Shown: positions 6,373 to 15,034 of the stretch, piece after piece
Position numbering within the stretch: position 1 is the first letter of the stretch
How the letters are laid out: each line of letters begins with the position of its first letter
NCBI GenBank assembly: GCA_963605415.1
Contig: CAVCUL010000018.1
Span: forward strand, 1 to 39,423
Direction: 5' to 3'
Length of the DNA stretch: 39,423 nucleotides
DNA from: CAG-217 sp963605415
Lineage (GTDB): Bacteria > Bacillota > Clostridia > Oscillospirales > Acutalibacteraceae
The notes under the pieces: model-generated
Databases searched by the model: none
What the model was told of the DNA's origin: nothing
The model's input: only the letters and a program-made list of their open reading frames with translations
Translations under genes and position numbers: made by a program

Positions 6373-7863
6373 TTACGCCTCGATGCAAACGCAGTTCTTG
6401 AACACGTTCTCAAATCTGTTCAGGCAGTCGTCGATCATCTCTTCCGTATAAGCAGCGGAGGTGTACAGACGGGAACCGGCCAGAGTAACCAGACCCTCTG
6501 CCATGTAAGCAGCGCCCATGTGCTCCATCTCAGACTGACGCTTGCCGGTCTCCTTCAGGGTAGCCGGAATGGTCCACGGATGCTTCCAATCCACCTTAAA
6601 GTGCATGGTACCAACGGTATCCAGGTGGCATACAGAGCCCTGGTTAAAGCACACGAAGGGCAGGTCATACTTCTTGATCAGTGCCTGCAAACCGTGTACC
6701 AGACGGTCAGCCATCTTACCGGCCACCTGGCAGGCATTGCGCTTCTCAATCTCGCAAATCGCGGTGTAGCCGGCACAGCAGGACAGCGGCGTAGCAGCCA
6801 TGGTGCCGCCGCACATTGCCTTATGAATCTTCTTACCGGAGCCGTTGCCCTTATCCAGGCCGGCACCTAAGTACTTCATAACCTCTTTGTGGCCGCCAAT
6901 GCCGCCTGCACCCGGGTAACCGCCGGCGATCACCTTACCGAAGATGGTGATGTCGGGATCAATGCCGAAGTAGCCCTGTGCACCGGACACGCCGATACGG
7001 AAGCCGGTTACAACCTCGTCGCAAACCAGCAAAGCGCCATACTTGCGGCACAGTGCCTGAACGCCCTTGGGGAAGTCCTTGTCTACCGGACGGGTACCGG
7101 ACTCCGGACCAATGGCCTCAATGAACACGGCAGCCGTACCGCCGCGGAACTTATTGAGGATCAGCTTGCGCTCCAGACTCTTCAGATCATTGGGGAAGAA
7201 CTCCTGGGTGTGCTTAAATACGAACAGCGGCACGCCGTGAGACTGCAGATTCAGGGTGCCGGGCACGCGCATGCCCCATGCCAACTGATCGGACCAGCCG
7301 TGATAAGCGCCGCCCATTTTAATGATGTTTTTGTGACCGGTAGCCAGACGAGCTACACGCACAGCGCACATGCAAGCCTCCGTACCGGAACCCAGCATAC
7401 GGAACATTTCCACAGAAGGAACACAGTCAGAGATCTTCTTGGCCAGCTTATACTCATACTCATGGAACAAACCGGTGGAAGGACCGCAGTCATCCAGCAG
7501 TTCCTTTACTTTCTCCTTCACTACATCGTCGTTGGAGCCCAAAATGGTGGGACCACCGGCCTGCAGGAAGTCATAATACTCGTTGCCGTCAATATCATAG
7601 AGCTTAGCACCCTTGGCCTTGGTCATCACGATGGGGAAAGGATAGTTAAACGCCAGGTTGTGCTGTACACCGCCGGGAATAACTTCTCTGGCCTCGGTAA
7701 TCATTGCCTTGGACTTTGCGCACTTCTTATCAAAGTATTCTTCTTCATACTTCTTCAGCGCAGCCGGGCTGATGGAATAGATGGGCTTTTTGATGAGCGC
7801 GTCCAGCTGAGCGGTGACCTGCGCTGCATCAAGATACTCAGAAATTGCAAATCGGGTATCCAT
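6373..7863 (-). CDS. Class III aminotransferase, glutamate-1-semialdehyde aminomutase-like
   Basis: This 496-residue PLP enzyme of fold type I has the class III signature CDEVVTGFRIGVSGAQGYFG, with Asp282 as the pyridine-nitrogen ligand, the Schiff-base lysine Lys310 in ITIFGKVIAGGYPGAGGIGG, and the GSGTEACMCAVRVAR cofactor-phosphate segment (about 158-172). GGAYHGW is also typical of GSAM-like enzymes. It is longer than HemL (about 430 residues) because of an N-terminal extension of roughly 55 residues, and its partners are a kinase and an aldolase rather than haem genes. A role in haem synthesis is therefore unlikely; transfer or migration of an amino group on a sugar-derived or amino-acid intermediate is more plausible. 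The ATG at 7863 follows AAGGAGG. It is the first gene of the operon, behind a promoter with two palindromes. Confidence 0.88.
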   Translation of the reverse strand: MDTRFAISEYLDAAQVTAQLDALIKKPIYSISPAALKKYEEEYFDKKCAKSKAMITEAREVIPGGVQHNLAFNYPFPIVMTKAKGAKLYDIDGNEYYDFLQAGGPTILGSNDDVVKEKVKELLDDCGPSTGLFHEYEYKLAKKISDCVPSVEMFRMLGSGTEACMCAVRVARLATGHKNIIKMGGAYHGWSDQLAWGMRVPGTLNLQSHGVPLFVFKHTQEFFPNDLKSLERKLILNKFRGGTAAVFIEAIGPESGTRPVDKDFPKGVQALCRKYGALLVCDEVVTGFRIGVSGAQGYFGIDPDITIFGKVIAGGYPGAGGIGGHKEVMKYLGAGLDKGNGSGKKIHKAMCGGTMAATPLSCCAGYTAICEIEKRNACQVAGKMADRLVHGLQALIKKYDLPFVCFNQGSVCHLDTVGTMHFKVDWKHPWTIPATLKETGKRQSEMEHMGAAYMAEGLVTLAGSRLYTSAAYTEEMIDDCLNRFENVFKNCVCIEA

Positions 7864-7888
7864 AATGGTCGTTCCTCCTTAAAATTCA

Positions 7889-7972
7889 TGAGCCGCCGCT
7901 CACCCCAAAGGGTGTGAGTCATCGCTCACATAAAATACACCTTTAGTATATCACTTTTTAATGATTTGTCAA
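7889..7972 (-). promoter_or_regulatory. Promoter of the aminotransferase operon with two palindromic operators
   Basis: On the minus strand TTGACA (7972-7967), a 16-base spacer and TATACT (7950-7945) make a strong promoter. Downstream of the expected start lie two palindromes of one design: GTGAG-TCATCG-CTCAC (7914-7929) and (A)TGAG-CCGCCG-CTCA(C) (7889-7902 for the core). A third copy lies by the regulator's own promoter (8061-8076). The geometry suggests repression by the neighbouring TetR protein. Confidence 0.75.
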
Positions 7973-8024
7973 ATGGGTATTTACAAAAAATTGTTGAAAT
8001 TTCCTGCATTTTTATTCAGATTTC

Positions 8025-8076
8025 TTGCAATAGCGGATAAATAATGATAATATAAGGAGAGTGAATTGCGGTTCAC
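8025..8076 (+). promoter_or_regulatory. Promoter and operator of the TetR gene
   Basis: TTGCAA (8025-8030), an 18-base spacer and TAATAT (8049-8054) fit a sigma-A promoter. The palindrome GTGAA-TTGCGG-TTCAC at 8061-8076 sits on the expected start of transcription and has the same 5-6-5 layout as the two copies before the divergent operon, which points to autorepression. Confidence 0.6.
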
Positions 8077-8156
8077 GCTTTACAGAGAGGGAGTATTTGT
8101 ACGGATTGCACAAAGGGGCTTTCTGTTCTTTGTGCAAGGCTACAAAATTTTTCAAA

Positions 8157-8819
8157 ATGGCAAATAAACATCACAAGGACGCATTTGACCGCATATCTGA
8201 GGAGCGACGGGAGCGCATACTGGAAGTGGGCACCGAAGAATTCTCCTCTAAAGGCTACGAAAATGCCAATATCAATATCATCGCCAAGAATGCAGGGATC
8301 AGCATCGGACTGATGTACAAGTACTTCGCCACCAAGGAGGACCTGTTCATCACCTGCATTCAGCGGGGTATGCGTATTTTATCCCAGGTAATCGAGGAGA
8401 TCATGGCCAGCGATGACAAGCTGCTGATTAAGGCAGAAAAGCTGATTCGCGCCACCTGCGTCCATTCCAAGCAAAACGCCAATTACATTCGGCTGTATAA
8501 TGAGATTACCTCAGAGAAAGACAGCACGCGCACCAAGCTGCTGGTGCGTGAAATTGAAAGCGAATCCAGCGGCGTCTACACCACAGCCATTGCCCAGGCG
8601 CTGGCCAAAGGTGATGTGCGCCCGGATCTGGATCCACGACTCTTCGCCTTCTTTTTGGACAATCTGCTCACATCCTTACAATTCTCTTACACCTGCGACT
8701 ACTACAAGGAGCGCTTTAAGTTCTATACCGGTGTAGATGTGGAGGAAATGGATGACGAGCGAGTGATCAGCCAGCTGCTGAAATTTGTGGAGAGCGCATT
8801 TACATTCGAAAAGAAGTAA
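8157..8819 (+). CDS. TetR/AcrR-family regulator of the kinase-aldolase-aminotransferase cluster
   Basis: This 220-residue regulator has an N-terminal TetR helix-turn-helix (ERILEVGTEEFSSKGYENAN, IIAKNAGISIGLMYKYFATKEDLF, about residues 20-65) and a variable helical ligand domain. The ATG at 8157 gives the usual TetR N-terminus, but its ribosome site is weak (an AAGG 16 bases away). The frame is open back to a GTG at 8061, so a longer form starting at TTG 8106 is possible. It lies between divergent catabolic genes, 40 bases before the kinase and probably co-transcribed with it. Three palindromes around it are its likely operators. The inducer is likely a pathway substrate or intermediate, not known. 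Confidence 0.85.
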   Translation: MANKHHKDAFDRISEERRERILEVGTEEFSSKGYENANINIIAKNAGISIGLMYKYFATKEDLFITCIQRGMRILSQVIEEIMASDDKLLIKAEKLIRATCVHSKQNANYIRLYNEITSEKDSTRTKLLVREIESESSGVYTTAIAQALAKGDVRPDLDPRLFAFFLDNLLTSLQFSYTCDYYKERFKFYTGVDVEEMDDERVISQLLKFVESAFTFEKK

Positions 8820-8859
8820 CGGTTTTTTTACCGCGTATAACACCATAGGAGGATATTTT

Positions 8860-10482
8860 ATGAGCAAGTATGTAATCACCTACGATGTGGGCACCACCGG
8901 AGTCAAAACCTGCCTGATCGAGATCGGCGACACCATGCGTATTTTGGCCTCTGACACGGCAGGCTACGGCCTGTATGTGGACGACGAGACCGGTGTTAAG
9001 GGTGGTGCCGAGCAGGACGCAGACGAATGGTGGGGTGCCATGTGCAGCACCACCCGCAATGTTTTTAACAAGTGCGTCAGCGTGACCAAAGACCAGGTGG
9101 AGGGCATCAGTTTCTGCTCTGCCATGCAGGGCCTTGTGCTGGTAGACAAAGAGGGCAACTGCATTCGTCGTCCCATGACTTACATGGACCAACGTGCCGG
9201 TGACGAGCTAAAAAAAGGCATCGCCCACGGTGTACAGATCGCCGGTGCCGAGGTGACCAAGCTGCTGAAATACCTGCGCTACACCGGCGCAGTTTCCTCA
9301 TCTGTCAAGGATCCCATTTGGAAGTACCGCTGGGTACGGGAGAATGAGCCGGAGAACTTTAAAAAGGTCTATAAGTGGCTGGATGTAAAAGAATATCTGA
9401 TCTGTCGCTTGACCGGTGAGTTTGTCATGACCCAGGATTCTGCCTTCGGCACCCTGCTGTATGATACCCGTAAGGGACACGAGGGCTGGTGCAAGCCCAT
9501 TTGCGACATGGTAGGTGTGGATATGAAACACCTGCCGGAAATCAAGCAGTGCACTGATAAAGTGGGTGAAGTAACTGCCAAGGCTGCTGATGAACTGGGT
9601 CTGGCTCAGGGCACAGCCGTGTACGGCGGCGGCGGCGACGCCTCTTTGATCGGCGTAGGTGCCGGTGCAGTAGAGATCGGCGATGCACATATTTATTCCG
9701 GCACCTCCGGCTGGGTTGGTACCGTTGTACCGGAGCAGATGGTAGACACCGGCGCTATGATGGCCGCGATTGTGGGTGCCAATCCGAAAACCTTTAACTA
9801 TTTCGGCGAGCTGGAAACCTCCAACAAGTGCGTGGGCTGGGTCAAGGACCACTTGGCACTGGACGAGATCGGCGTGTTCTTAAAGCGCTACGGCAACGCC
9901 ACCGACAGCCTGGAGCAGGTAGAGTTCAATATGTATGACTACCTGGAAGAGGTGATCGACACCATTCCTGCTGGCTCCAACGGCGTGATCTTTACCCCTT
10001 GGCTTCACGGCAACCGCTGCCCCTTTGAGGATCCCAACGCCGCCGGTATGTTCTTTAACATTCGGCTGAATGTAGGCAAAACAGAGCTGATCCGGGCTGT
10101 GGTAGAGGGTATCTGCTTCCACATGCGCTGGATGCTGGAACGCCAGGAGTTGAAGACCACCAAGTATCAGAAGTCCAAGACCGTTCGCTTCTGCGGCGGC
10201 GGCGCTTTGGGCGAGACCACCTGCCAGATTTTGGCAGACATTCTCCAGCGGGATGTGGTGGTTGTGGAGTCTCCGCAGAACATCGGTGCCGTAGGTGCGG
10301 CCGCTTGTATCGCTGTGGGTATGGGCGCCATCGACTCTATCTTCGATGTTAAGAAGCTCATTCCTATTAAGACCACCTACAAGCCCAACCCGGCCAACAA
10401 GGAAGTCTATGACCGCAATTTTAAGGTGTTTAAAAACCTGTATAAAGCCAACAAAGAGAACTTTGCCATTCTCAACGGCTAA
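8860..10482 (+). CDS. FGGY-family carbohydrate kinase (xylulokinase-like)
   Basis: This 540-residue ATP-dependent sugar kinase has the FGGY/actin-like fold. The N-terminal phosphate-1 motif is YDVGTTGVKTCLIEIG, substrate contacts lie in EQDADEWW, the second ATP domain has IYSGTSGWVG, and the adenosine motif FCGGGALGETTCQILADIL is followed by GAVGAAACIAVGMG. This order is that of xylulokinase, glycerol kinase and ribulokinase, and sequence alone does not settle the sugar. The ATG at 8860 follows AGGAGG by 7 bases. It follows the TetR gene by 40 bases and has its own terminator at 10501. Together with the divergent aldolase and aminotransferase it suggests phosphorylation of an unusual sugar or polyol before retro-aldol cleavage. 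Confidence 0.9.
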   Translation: MSKYVITYDVGTTGVKTCLIEIGDTMRILASDTAGYGLYVDDETGVKGGAEQDADEWWGAMCSTTRNVFNKCVSVTKDQVEGISFCSAMQGLVLVDKEGNCIRRPMTYMDQRAGDELKKGIAHGVQIAGAEVTKLLKYLRYTGAVSSSVKDPIWKYRWVRENEPENFKKVYKWLDVKEYLICRLTGEFVMTQDSAFGTLLYDTRKGHEGWCKPICDMVGVDMKHLPEIKQCTDKVGEVTAKAADELGLAQGTAVYGGGGDASLIGVGAGAVEIGDAHIYSGTSGWVGTVVPEQMVDTGAMMAAIVGANPKTFNYFGELETSNKCVGWVKDHLALDEIGVFLKRYGNATDSLEQVEFNMYDYLEEVIDTIPAGSNGVIFTPWLHGNRCPFEDPNAAGMFFNIRLNVGKTELIRAVVEGICFHMRWMLERQELKTTKYQKSKTVRFCGGGALGETTCQILADILQRDVVVVESPQNIGAVGAAACIAVGMGAIDSIFDVKKLIPIKTTYKPNPANKEVYDRNFKVFKNLYKANKENFAILNG

Positions 10483-10500
10483 GCCCTTGCATAAAAACAA

Positions 10501-10530
10501 CCCCTGCACCCGGTGTGCAGGGGTATTTTT
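10501..10530 (+). terminator. Terminator of the FGGY kinase gene
   Basis: CCCCTGCAC (10501-10509) pairs with GTGCAGGGG (10515-10523) around a 5-base loop, followed by TATTTTT. It lies 19 bases after the stop codon. Confidence 0.85.
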
Positions 10531-10553
10531 GTACCACTCGGTACGAAACGAAT

Positions 10554-10584
10554 AAAAGCGCTGCGGAAGATCCGCAGCGCTTTT
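10554..10584. terminator. Strong hairpin ending the PFOR transcript
   Basis: AAAAGCGCTGCGGA (10554-10567) pairs perfectly with TCCGCAGCGCTTTT (10571-10584). A tails and T tails on the two sides make it work in either direction; its main use is probably for the minus-strand PFOR gene ending at 10597. Confidence 0.8.
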
Positions 10585-10596
10585 CATTTTTTTGCT

Positions 10597-13500
10597 TTAC
10601 TCGCCCTTGGGTGCGTAGAAATCTACCAGTGCAGCCAGCTTGTTGTACTTCTCAATGGAGTTCTCCGCCGCAATGCTGAACAGCTGCTCCGCCTTGCCGG
10701 GGAAGGAGCGCTTCAGCGCAGAGTAGCGGGTCTCGCCCTCGATGAACTGTACATAATCGGCGCTGGGTGCCTTGCTGTCCAGGGTAAAGGGGTTCTTCCC
10801 TGCCTTGGCCAGGTCCGGGTTAAAGCGGAACAGGTTCCAGTACCCGGCGGCAACTGCCTTCTTCTGCTCAGCCTGGTTAAAGGGCATCTTAATGCCGTGG
10901 TTGATGCAGGGGGCATAACAGATAATAATGGACGGGCCGTCATAAGCCGCAGCCTCCTGAAACGCCTTTAAGCACTGGTTGGCGTTGGCGCCCATAGCCA
11001 CTTGGGCCACATACACATAGCCGTAGCTCATGGCAATTTGGGCCAAATCCTTTTTCTTAACCACCTTGCCGGAGGCAGCGAACTTGGCCACAGCGCCGGT
11101 CTGGGTGGCCTTAGAGGCCTGACCGCCGGTGTTGGAGTACACCTCCGTATCAAACACAACGATGTTTACATTTTCATTAGACGCAATCACATGATCCAAA
11201 CCGCCAAAGCCGATGTCATAGGCCCATCCGTCGCCACCAAAGATAAACTGATACTTCTTGGCCGCATAGTCTGCATCTTTCAGGAAGTCGGCGGCTGCAG
11301 CCTTAGCGTCGCCCTCCAACTCTTCCGTCTGCAACGCAGCGATCAGTGCCTGAGCAGGCTCTGTATTGGTGGCAGCGTCCGCATAGGTATCCAGCCAAGC
11401 CTGGGCTTTGTCGGCTACCGGAGTGTCCAGCAGCTGCTGGGCGTCCATAGCCAGTCGCTCGCGAATCTGCTTTTGCGCCAGCAACATACCGTAGCCGAAC
11501 TCGGCGTTGTCCTCAAACAGAGAATTGGACCATGCAGGGCCGTGGCCGTTCTTGTCTACCGTGTAAGGGGTAGAAGGGGCGGAACCGCCCCAGATGGAGG
11601 AGCAGCCGGTGGCATTGGCAATGTACATACGGTCGCCGTACAGCTGGGTAGTCAGCTTGGCATACGGTGTCTCACCGCAGCCTGCGCAAGCACCGGAGAA
11701 TTCCAAATACGGCTTTCTGTACTGCACGCCAATGGTGTTGTTGGCAAGCAGCTCCGGCTTCTCGGAAGTATCCACCAGCGCGTCATAGATCTTTTGCCGA
11801 TCCATCTCACTGGCAATAGGTTTCATGGTCAGGGACTTGGTGGGGCACACATTGGCACAGGAGGCACAGCCGGTGCAGTCCAGCACAGACACAATCAGTG
11901 CGTACTGATAATCTGCTCTCCGGTGCTTCACCATGGTGGTGCCTGCCGGTGCGGCAGCCGCTTCTTCTGCATTCATGGCAATGGGACGAATGACTGCGTG
12001 GGGGCAGACCATGGAGCACAGATTACACTGGGCGCACTTGGTGCCGTCCCACTGGGGTACGGTAATGGCAATGCCTCGCTTCTCAAAGGCGGCAGAGCCG
12101 GCAGGATATACGCCGTCCGCCCGATCGGCAAAGGCAGATACCGGCAGATCGTCGCCGTGCAGGCGGCCAACCGGATCCAGAATTTCCTTTACGAACTTCT
12201 TCATCTCCGGACGGTCAGTAGGCACTTCCAGCTGACGGGGTGCATCCTCGGCAGTCTTCCAGCTGTCCGGCACCTCTACCTTCACAATCTCCTGGGCACC
12301 GCGATCAATACCGGCAAAGTTGGCATTCACGACCGCCTCGCCTTTCTTGGAGAACTTCTTAACCACAGCAGCCTTCATCAGCTCGATGGCCTTCTCTACC
12401 GGCAAAATCCCGGAGATGGCAAAGAACGCAGACTGCAAGATGGTGGAAGCACGGCCGGGCAGACCCACTTCCTCTGCGATTTTAATACCGTTGATAATAT
12501 AGAAATTGATGTTGTTCTCTGCAATATAGCGCTTCATAGAAGCAGGCAGCTGGCTGTCCAACTGGTCCGGGGTCCAAATACAGTTGAGCAGGAAAGTGCC
12601 GCCGGGCACCAGGTCCTGCACCATGTCATACTTGGTCACATAGGACGGGCAGTGGCAGGCCACAAAATTGGCTTTGTTGATCAAATAGGTAGAAGTAATG
12701 GGCGAAGAGCCAAAACGCAGGTGGGACACGGTAATGCCGCCGGACTTCTTGGAATCATAGAAGAAGTAGCCCTGGGCGTACATATCCGTATTATCACCGA
12801 TAATCTTAATAGAGTCCTTGTTGGCGCCAACGGTGCCGTCAGAGCCAAGGCCCCAGAACTTACAAGAGGTGGTGCCTGCCGGGGTGGTGTCCGGGTTCTC
12901 GGTCACCGGCAGAGACAAATGGGTCACATCGTCCTCAATGGACAGGGTAAACTCCGCTTTGGGCTGGGGCGCAGTCATATTGTTGTACACGGCGATAATA
13001 TGGGCCGGTACGGTATCTTTGGATCCCAGGCCGAAACGGCCGCCGTACACCGGCACGTCGTTAAAGGCAGAGCCTTTCAGTGCAGCCACCACGTCCAGGA
13101 ACAGCGGCTCACCCAGGGAGCCGGGTTCCTTGGTTCTGTCCAGTACAGAAATATGCTTTACCGTCTCCGGCAGGGCAGCCAGCAGGTGTTTGGCGCTAAA
13201 GGGACGGTACAGGTGCACCTTGACCATACCCACTTTTTCGCCACGGGCGTTCAGAAAGTCTACAGTCTCCTGAATGGTGTCGCACACAGAGCCCATAGCT
13301 ACGACCACCCGATCAGCATCCGGCGCACCGTAGTAGTTGAACAGCTTATAATCTGTGCCCAGCTTCTCATTGATGGTGTTCATATACATCTCGGTGGTGG
13401 CTACTGCATCGTTGTAGTAACGGTTGCAGGCCTCTCTGTGCTGGAAGAACACATCGCTGTTCTCCGCAGAGCCGCGCAGCACCGGCTTCTCCGGGTTCAG

Positions 13501-14121
13501 CGCGCGGGCGCGGAACGCCTGCACATCGTCCATATCCACCATGGAGCGCAAGTCCTCATAATCCCAGGTTTCAATCTTCTGCACCTCATGGGAGGTACGG
13601 AAGCCGTCAAAGAAATGCAGGAACGGCACGCGGCTCTTTAAGGTGGACAGATGGGCCACAGCGCCCAGATCCATCACCTCCTGCACATTGGCAGAGCAGA
13701 GCATGGCATAGCCGGTCTGACGGCAAGCCATCACATCGGAATGGTCGCCAAAAATATTCAGCGCGTGGGTAGACACGCAACGGGCAGACACATGAATCAC
13801 GGACGGGATCAGCTCACCGGCGATCTTATACATATTGGGGATCATCAGCAGCAGACCCTGGGACGCGGTGTAAGTGGTGGTCAGCGCACCGGCAGACAGA
13901 GAGCCGTGCACGGCACCGGCGGCACCGGCCTCAGACTCCATCTCCGCCACCTTAACCGTTTGGCCAAATAGGTTCTTGACCCCACGGGCAGCCATAGCGT
14001 CCGTCTCCTCCGCCATTGTGGATGACGGGGTGATGGGATAAATGGCGGCAACCTCTGTAAATGCGTAGCTGACATGTGCAGCGGCGCTGTTACCGTCCAT
14101 GGTTTTTTTCTTTCTGTTCAT
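10597..14121 (-). CDS. nifJ: Pyruvate:ferredoxin (flavodoxin) oxidoreductase, single-chain
   Basis: This 1,174-residue homodimeric cytoplasmic enzyme oxidatively decarboxylates pyruvate to acetyl-CoA and CO2 and reduces ferredoxin. Domain I begins YAFTEVAAIYPITPSSTMAE. A ferredoxin-like insert carries two 4Fe-4S motifs, CAQCNLCSMVCP and CTGCASCANVCP. A third cluster is ligated partly by the CAGCGETPY cysteines. The TPP domain has GGDGWAYDIGFGGLDHVI and VVFDTEVYSNTGGQASKAT. The length equals the family norm (about 1,170-1,200). The ATG at 14121 follows AGGAGGA by 9 bases; an upstream extension to 14202 is rejected. It is single-gene, with its own promoter and terminator, and is the main route from pyruvate in strict anaerobes. 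Confidence 0.97.
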   Translation of the reverse strand: MNRKKKTMDGNSAAAHVSYAFTEVAAIYPITPSSTMAEETDAMAARGVKNLFGQTVKVAEMESEAGAAGAVHGSLSAGALTTTYTASQGLLLMIPNMYKIAGELIPSVIHVSARCVSTHALNIFGDHSDVMACRQTGYAMLCSANVQEVMDLGAVAHLSTLKSRVPFLHFFDGFRTSHEVQKIETWDYEDLRSMVDMDDVQAFRARALNPEKPVLRGSAENSDVFFQHREACNRYYNDAVATTEMYMNTINEKLGTDYKLFNYYGAPDADRVVVAMGSVCDTIQETVDFLNARGEKVGMVKVHLYRPFSAKHLLAALPETVKHISVLDRTKEPGSLGEPLFLDVVAALKGSAFNDVPVYGGRFGLGSKDTVPAHIIAVYNNMTAPQPKAEFTLSIEDDVTHLSLPVTENPDTTPAGTTSCKFWGLGSDGTVGANKDSIKIIGDNTDMYAQGYFFYDSKKSGGITVSHLRFGSSPITSTYLINKANFVACHCPSYVTKYDMVQDLVPGGTFLLNCIWTPDQLDSQLPASMKRYIAENNINFYIINGIKIAEEVGLPGRASTILQSAFFAISGILPVEKAIELMKAAVVKKFSKKGEAVVNANFAGIDRGAQEIVKVEVPDSWKTAEDAPRQLEVPTDRPEMKKFVKEILDPVGRLHGDDLPVSAFADRADGVYPAGSAAFEKRGIAITVPQWDGTKCAQCNLCSMVCPHAVIRPIAMNAEEAAAAPAGTTMVKHRRADYQYALIVSVLDCTGCASCANVCPTKSLTMKPIASEMDRQKIYDALVDTSEKPELLANNTIGVQYRKPYLEFSGACAGCGETPYAKLTTQLYGDRMYIANATGCSSIWGGSAPSTPYTVDKNGHGPAWSNSLFEDNAEFGYGMLLAQKQIRERLAMDAQQLLDTPVADKAQAWLDTYADAATNTEPAQALIAALQTEELEGDAKAAAADFLKDADYAAKKYQFIFGGDGWAYDIGFGGLDHVIASNENVNIVVFDTEVYSNTGGQASKATQTGAVAKFAASGKVVKKKDLAQIAMSYGYVYVAQVAMGANANQCLKAFQEAAAYDGPSIIICYAPCINHGIKMPFNQAEQKKAVAAGYWNLFRFNPDLAKAGKNPFTLDSKAPSADYVQFIEGETRYSALKRSFPGKAEQLFSIAAENSIEKYNKLAALVDFYAPKGE

Positions 14122-14201
14122 GGAACAACTTCCTCCTGTATTTTCTATACATTTAATATAGATAACAACCTCAGCCTGGGCATACGCCCACAACTGTATC
14201 A

Positions 14202-14230
14202 ATTATACCACTCTCTACGGTAGAATTCAA
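14202..14230 (-). promoter_or_regulatory. PFOR promoter
   Basis: On the minus strand TTGAAT (14230-14225), 17 bases and a perfect TATAAT (14207-14202) lie about 80 bases before the PFOR start. The leader contains a small GGGC/GCCC hairpin (about 14178-14190) of no clear function. Confidence 0.75.
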
Positions 14231-14334
14231 CATAACAAATCTGCAATTCTGTAAAAAACTGTACAAAAACGACAAAAAGCAGTGCTGATTCACTGCTTTT
14301 TGTTTATATTTTCGTAAATTATACCAAATGCGAC

Positions 14335-15021
14335 TTAATCATCGTCCCCATTCAGATTCTCAACACCCGCCCACTCAAAAAGCACGCTGTCTTCGCCCTT
14401 TTTTACCGTCTGGGTTTCACTCTTCTTGGTGTGTTCCAGCTCCAACTGTACCTTCACATCGCCCCGATATTTCTTCTCTGTGGTGTAGGTGAATTTTTTG
14501 CCGATCTCCAGCGTCACCTCTTTCTCGTCCACCTGCTTGCCGTTAACGGTAATGCGCAGCTTGTCCGTACGGCTATCCGTGCCTGCAGGCAGATTAACGG
14601 TAATCTTAATCTGTCGATTGGCTGCTACGGTCGTGGTTTCCTTTTCCGTGGTTTTTTCCTTTTCCGTGGTCTTTTGCTCTTTCGCTGTATCTGTTTTTTT
14701 GGTGGTTTTGTCCGTCTTGTCCTTGCCGCTCTCTGCCGTGGTACCGGTTTTATCATCCTTTACAGAAGAGCTGTCGTTGCCGGAGGACTTGCCGCCGGTG
14801 GTGCTCTCCCCTGCCGTTACGGTATTGCCCTTGGCATCCGTCTGGGGCACGGTAACCACCCGCGTCTGGGCCTTGCCGTCCTTGTCCGTAACGGTCTTGC
14901 CATTCTCATCGGTCACATCCACTACAGCGGTGACCTCTGTGTCCGTATATTGTTTTTTGCTGCAGGCAGCAAATGCCAAAACCATACTACACGCCAGCAG
15001 CACTGCCATTGTTTTTTTCAT
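14335..15021 (-). CDS. Putative lipoprotein with a Lys/Thr/Glu-rich linker
   Basis: This 228-residue protein is probably exported and lipid-anchored. The signal peptide MKKTMAVLLACSMVLAFAAC ends in a lipobox with Cys20. A low-complexity linker follows (about residues 65-135), dominated by K, T, E and D (TEKEKTTEKETTT), then a beta-rich C-terminal domain (IKITVNLPAGTDSRTDKLRITVNG) and an acidic tail (NLNGDDD). The C-terminal part looks like a small immunoglobulin-type or adhesion fold, but I do not recognise a family. The ATG at 15021 follows AAAGGAG by 8 bases. It lies 13 bases after the nadE stop in one operon, with no obvious functional link to NAD synthesis. Confidence 0.8.
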   Translation of the reverse strand: MKKTMAVLLACSMVLAFAACSKKQYTDTEVTAVVDVTDENGKTVTDKDGKAQTRVVTVPQTDAKGNTVTAGESTTGGKSSGNDSSSVKDDKTGTTAESGKDKTDKTTKKTDTAKEQKTTEKEKTTEKETTTVAANRQIKITVNLPAGTDSRTDKLRITVNGKQVDEKEVTLEIGKKFTYTTEKKYRGDVKVQLELEHTKKSETQTVKKGEDSVLFEWAGVENLNGDDD

Positions 15022-15034
15022 GATAACAACTCCT

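Noticed and set aside
6373..7863. Calling the class III aminotransferase HemL (haem synthesis)
   Set aside because: It is about 60 residues longer than HemL, lies in an operon with an aldolase and opposite a sugar kinase, and no other haem gene is present.
11002..13641. 879-codon plus-strand ORF opposite PFOR
   Set aside because: It is antisense to a complete PFOR with cluster and TPP motifs, and results from codon bias in a GC-rich gene.
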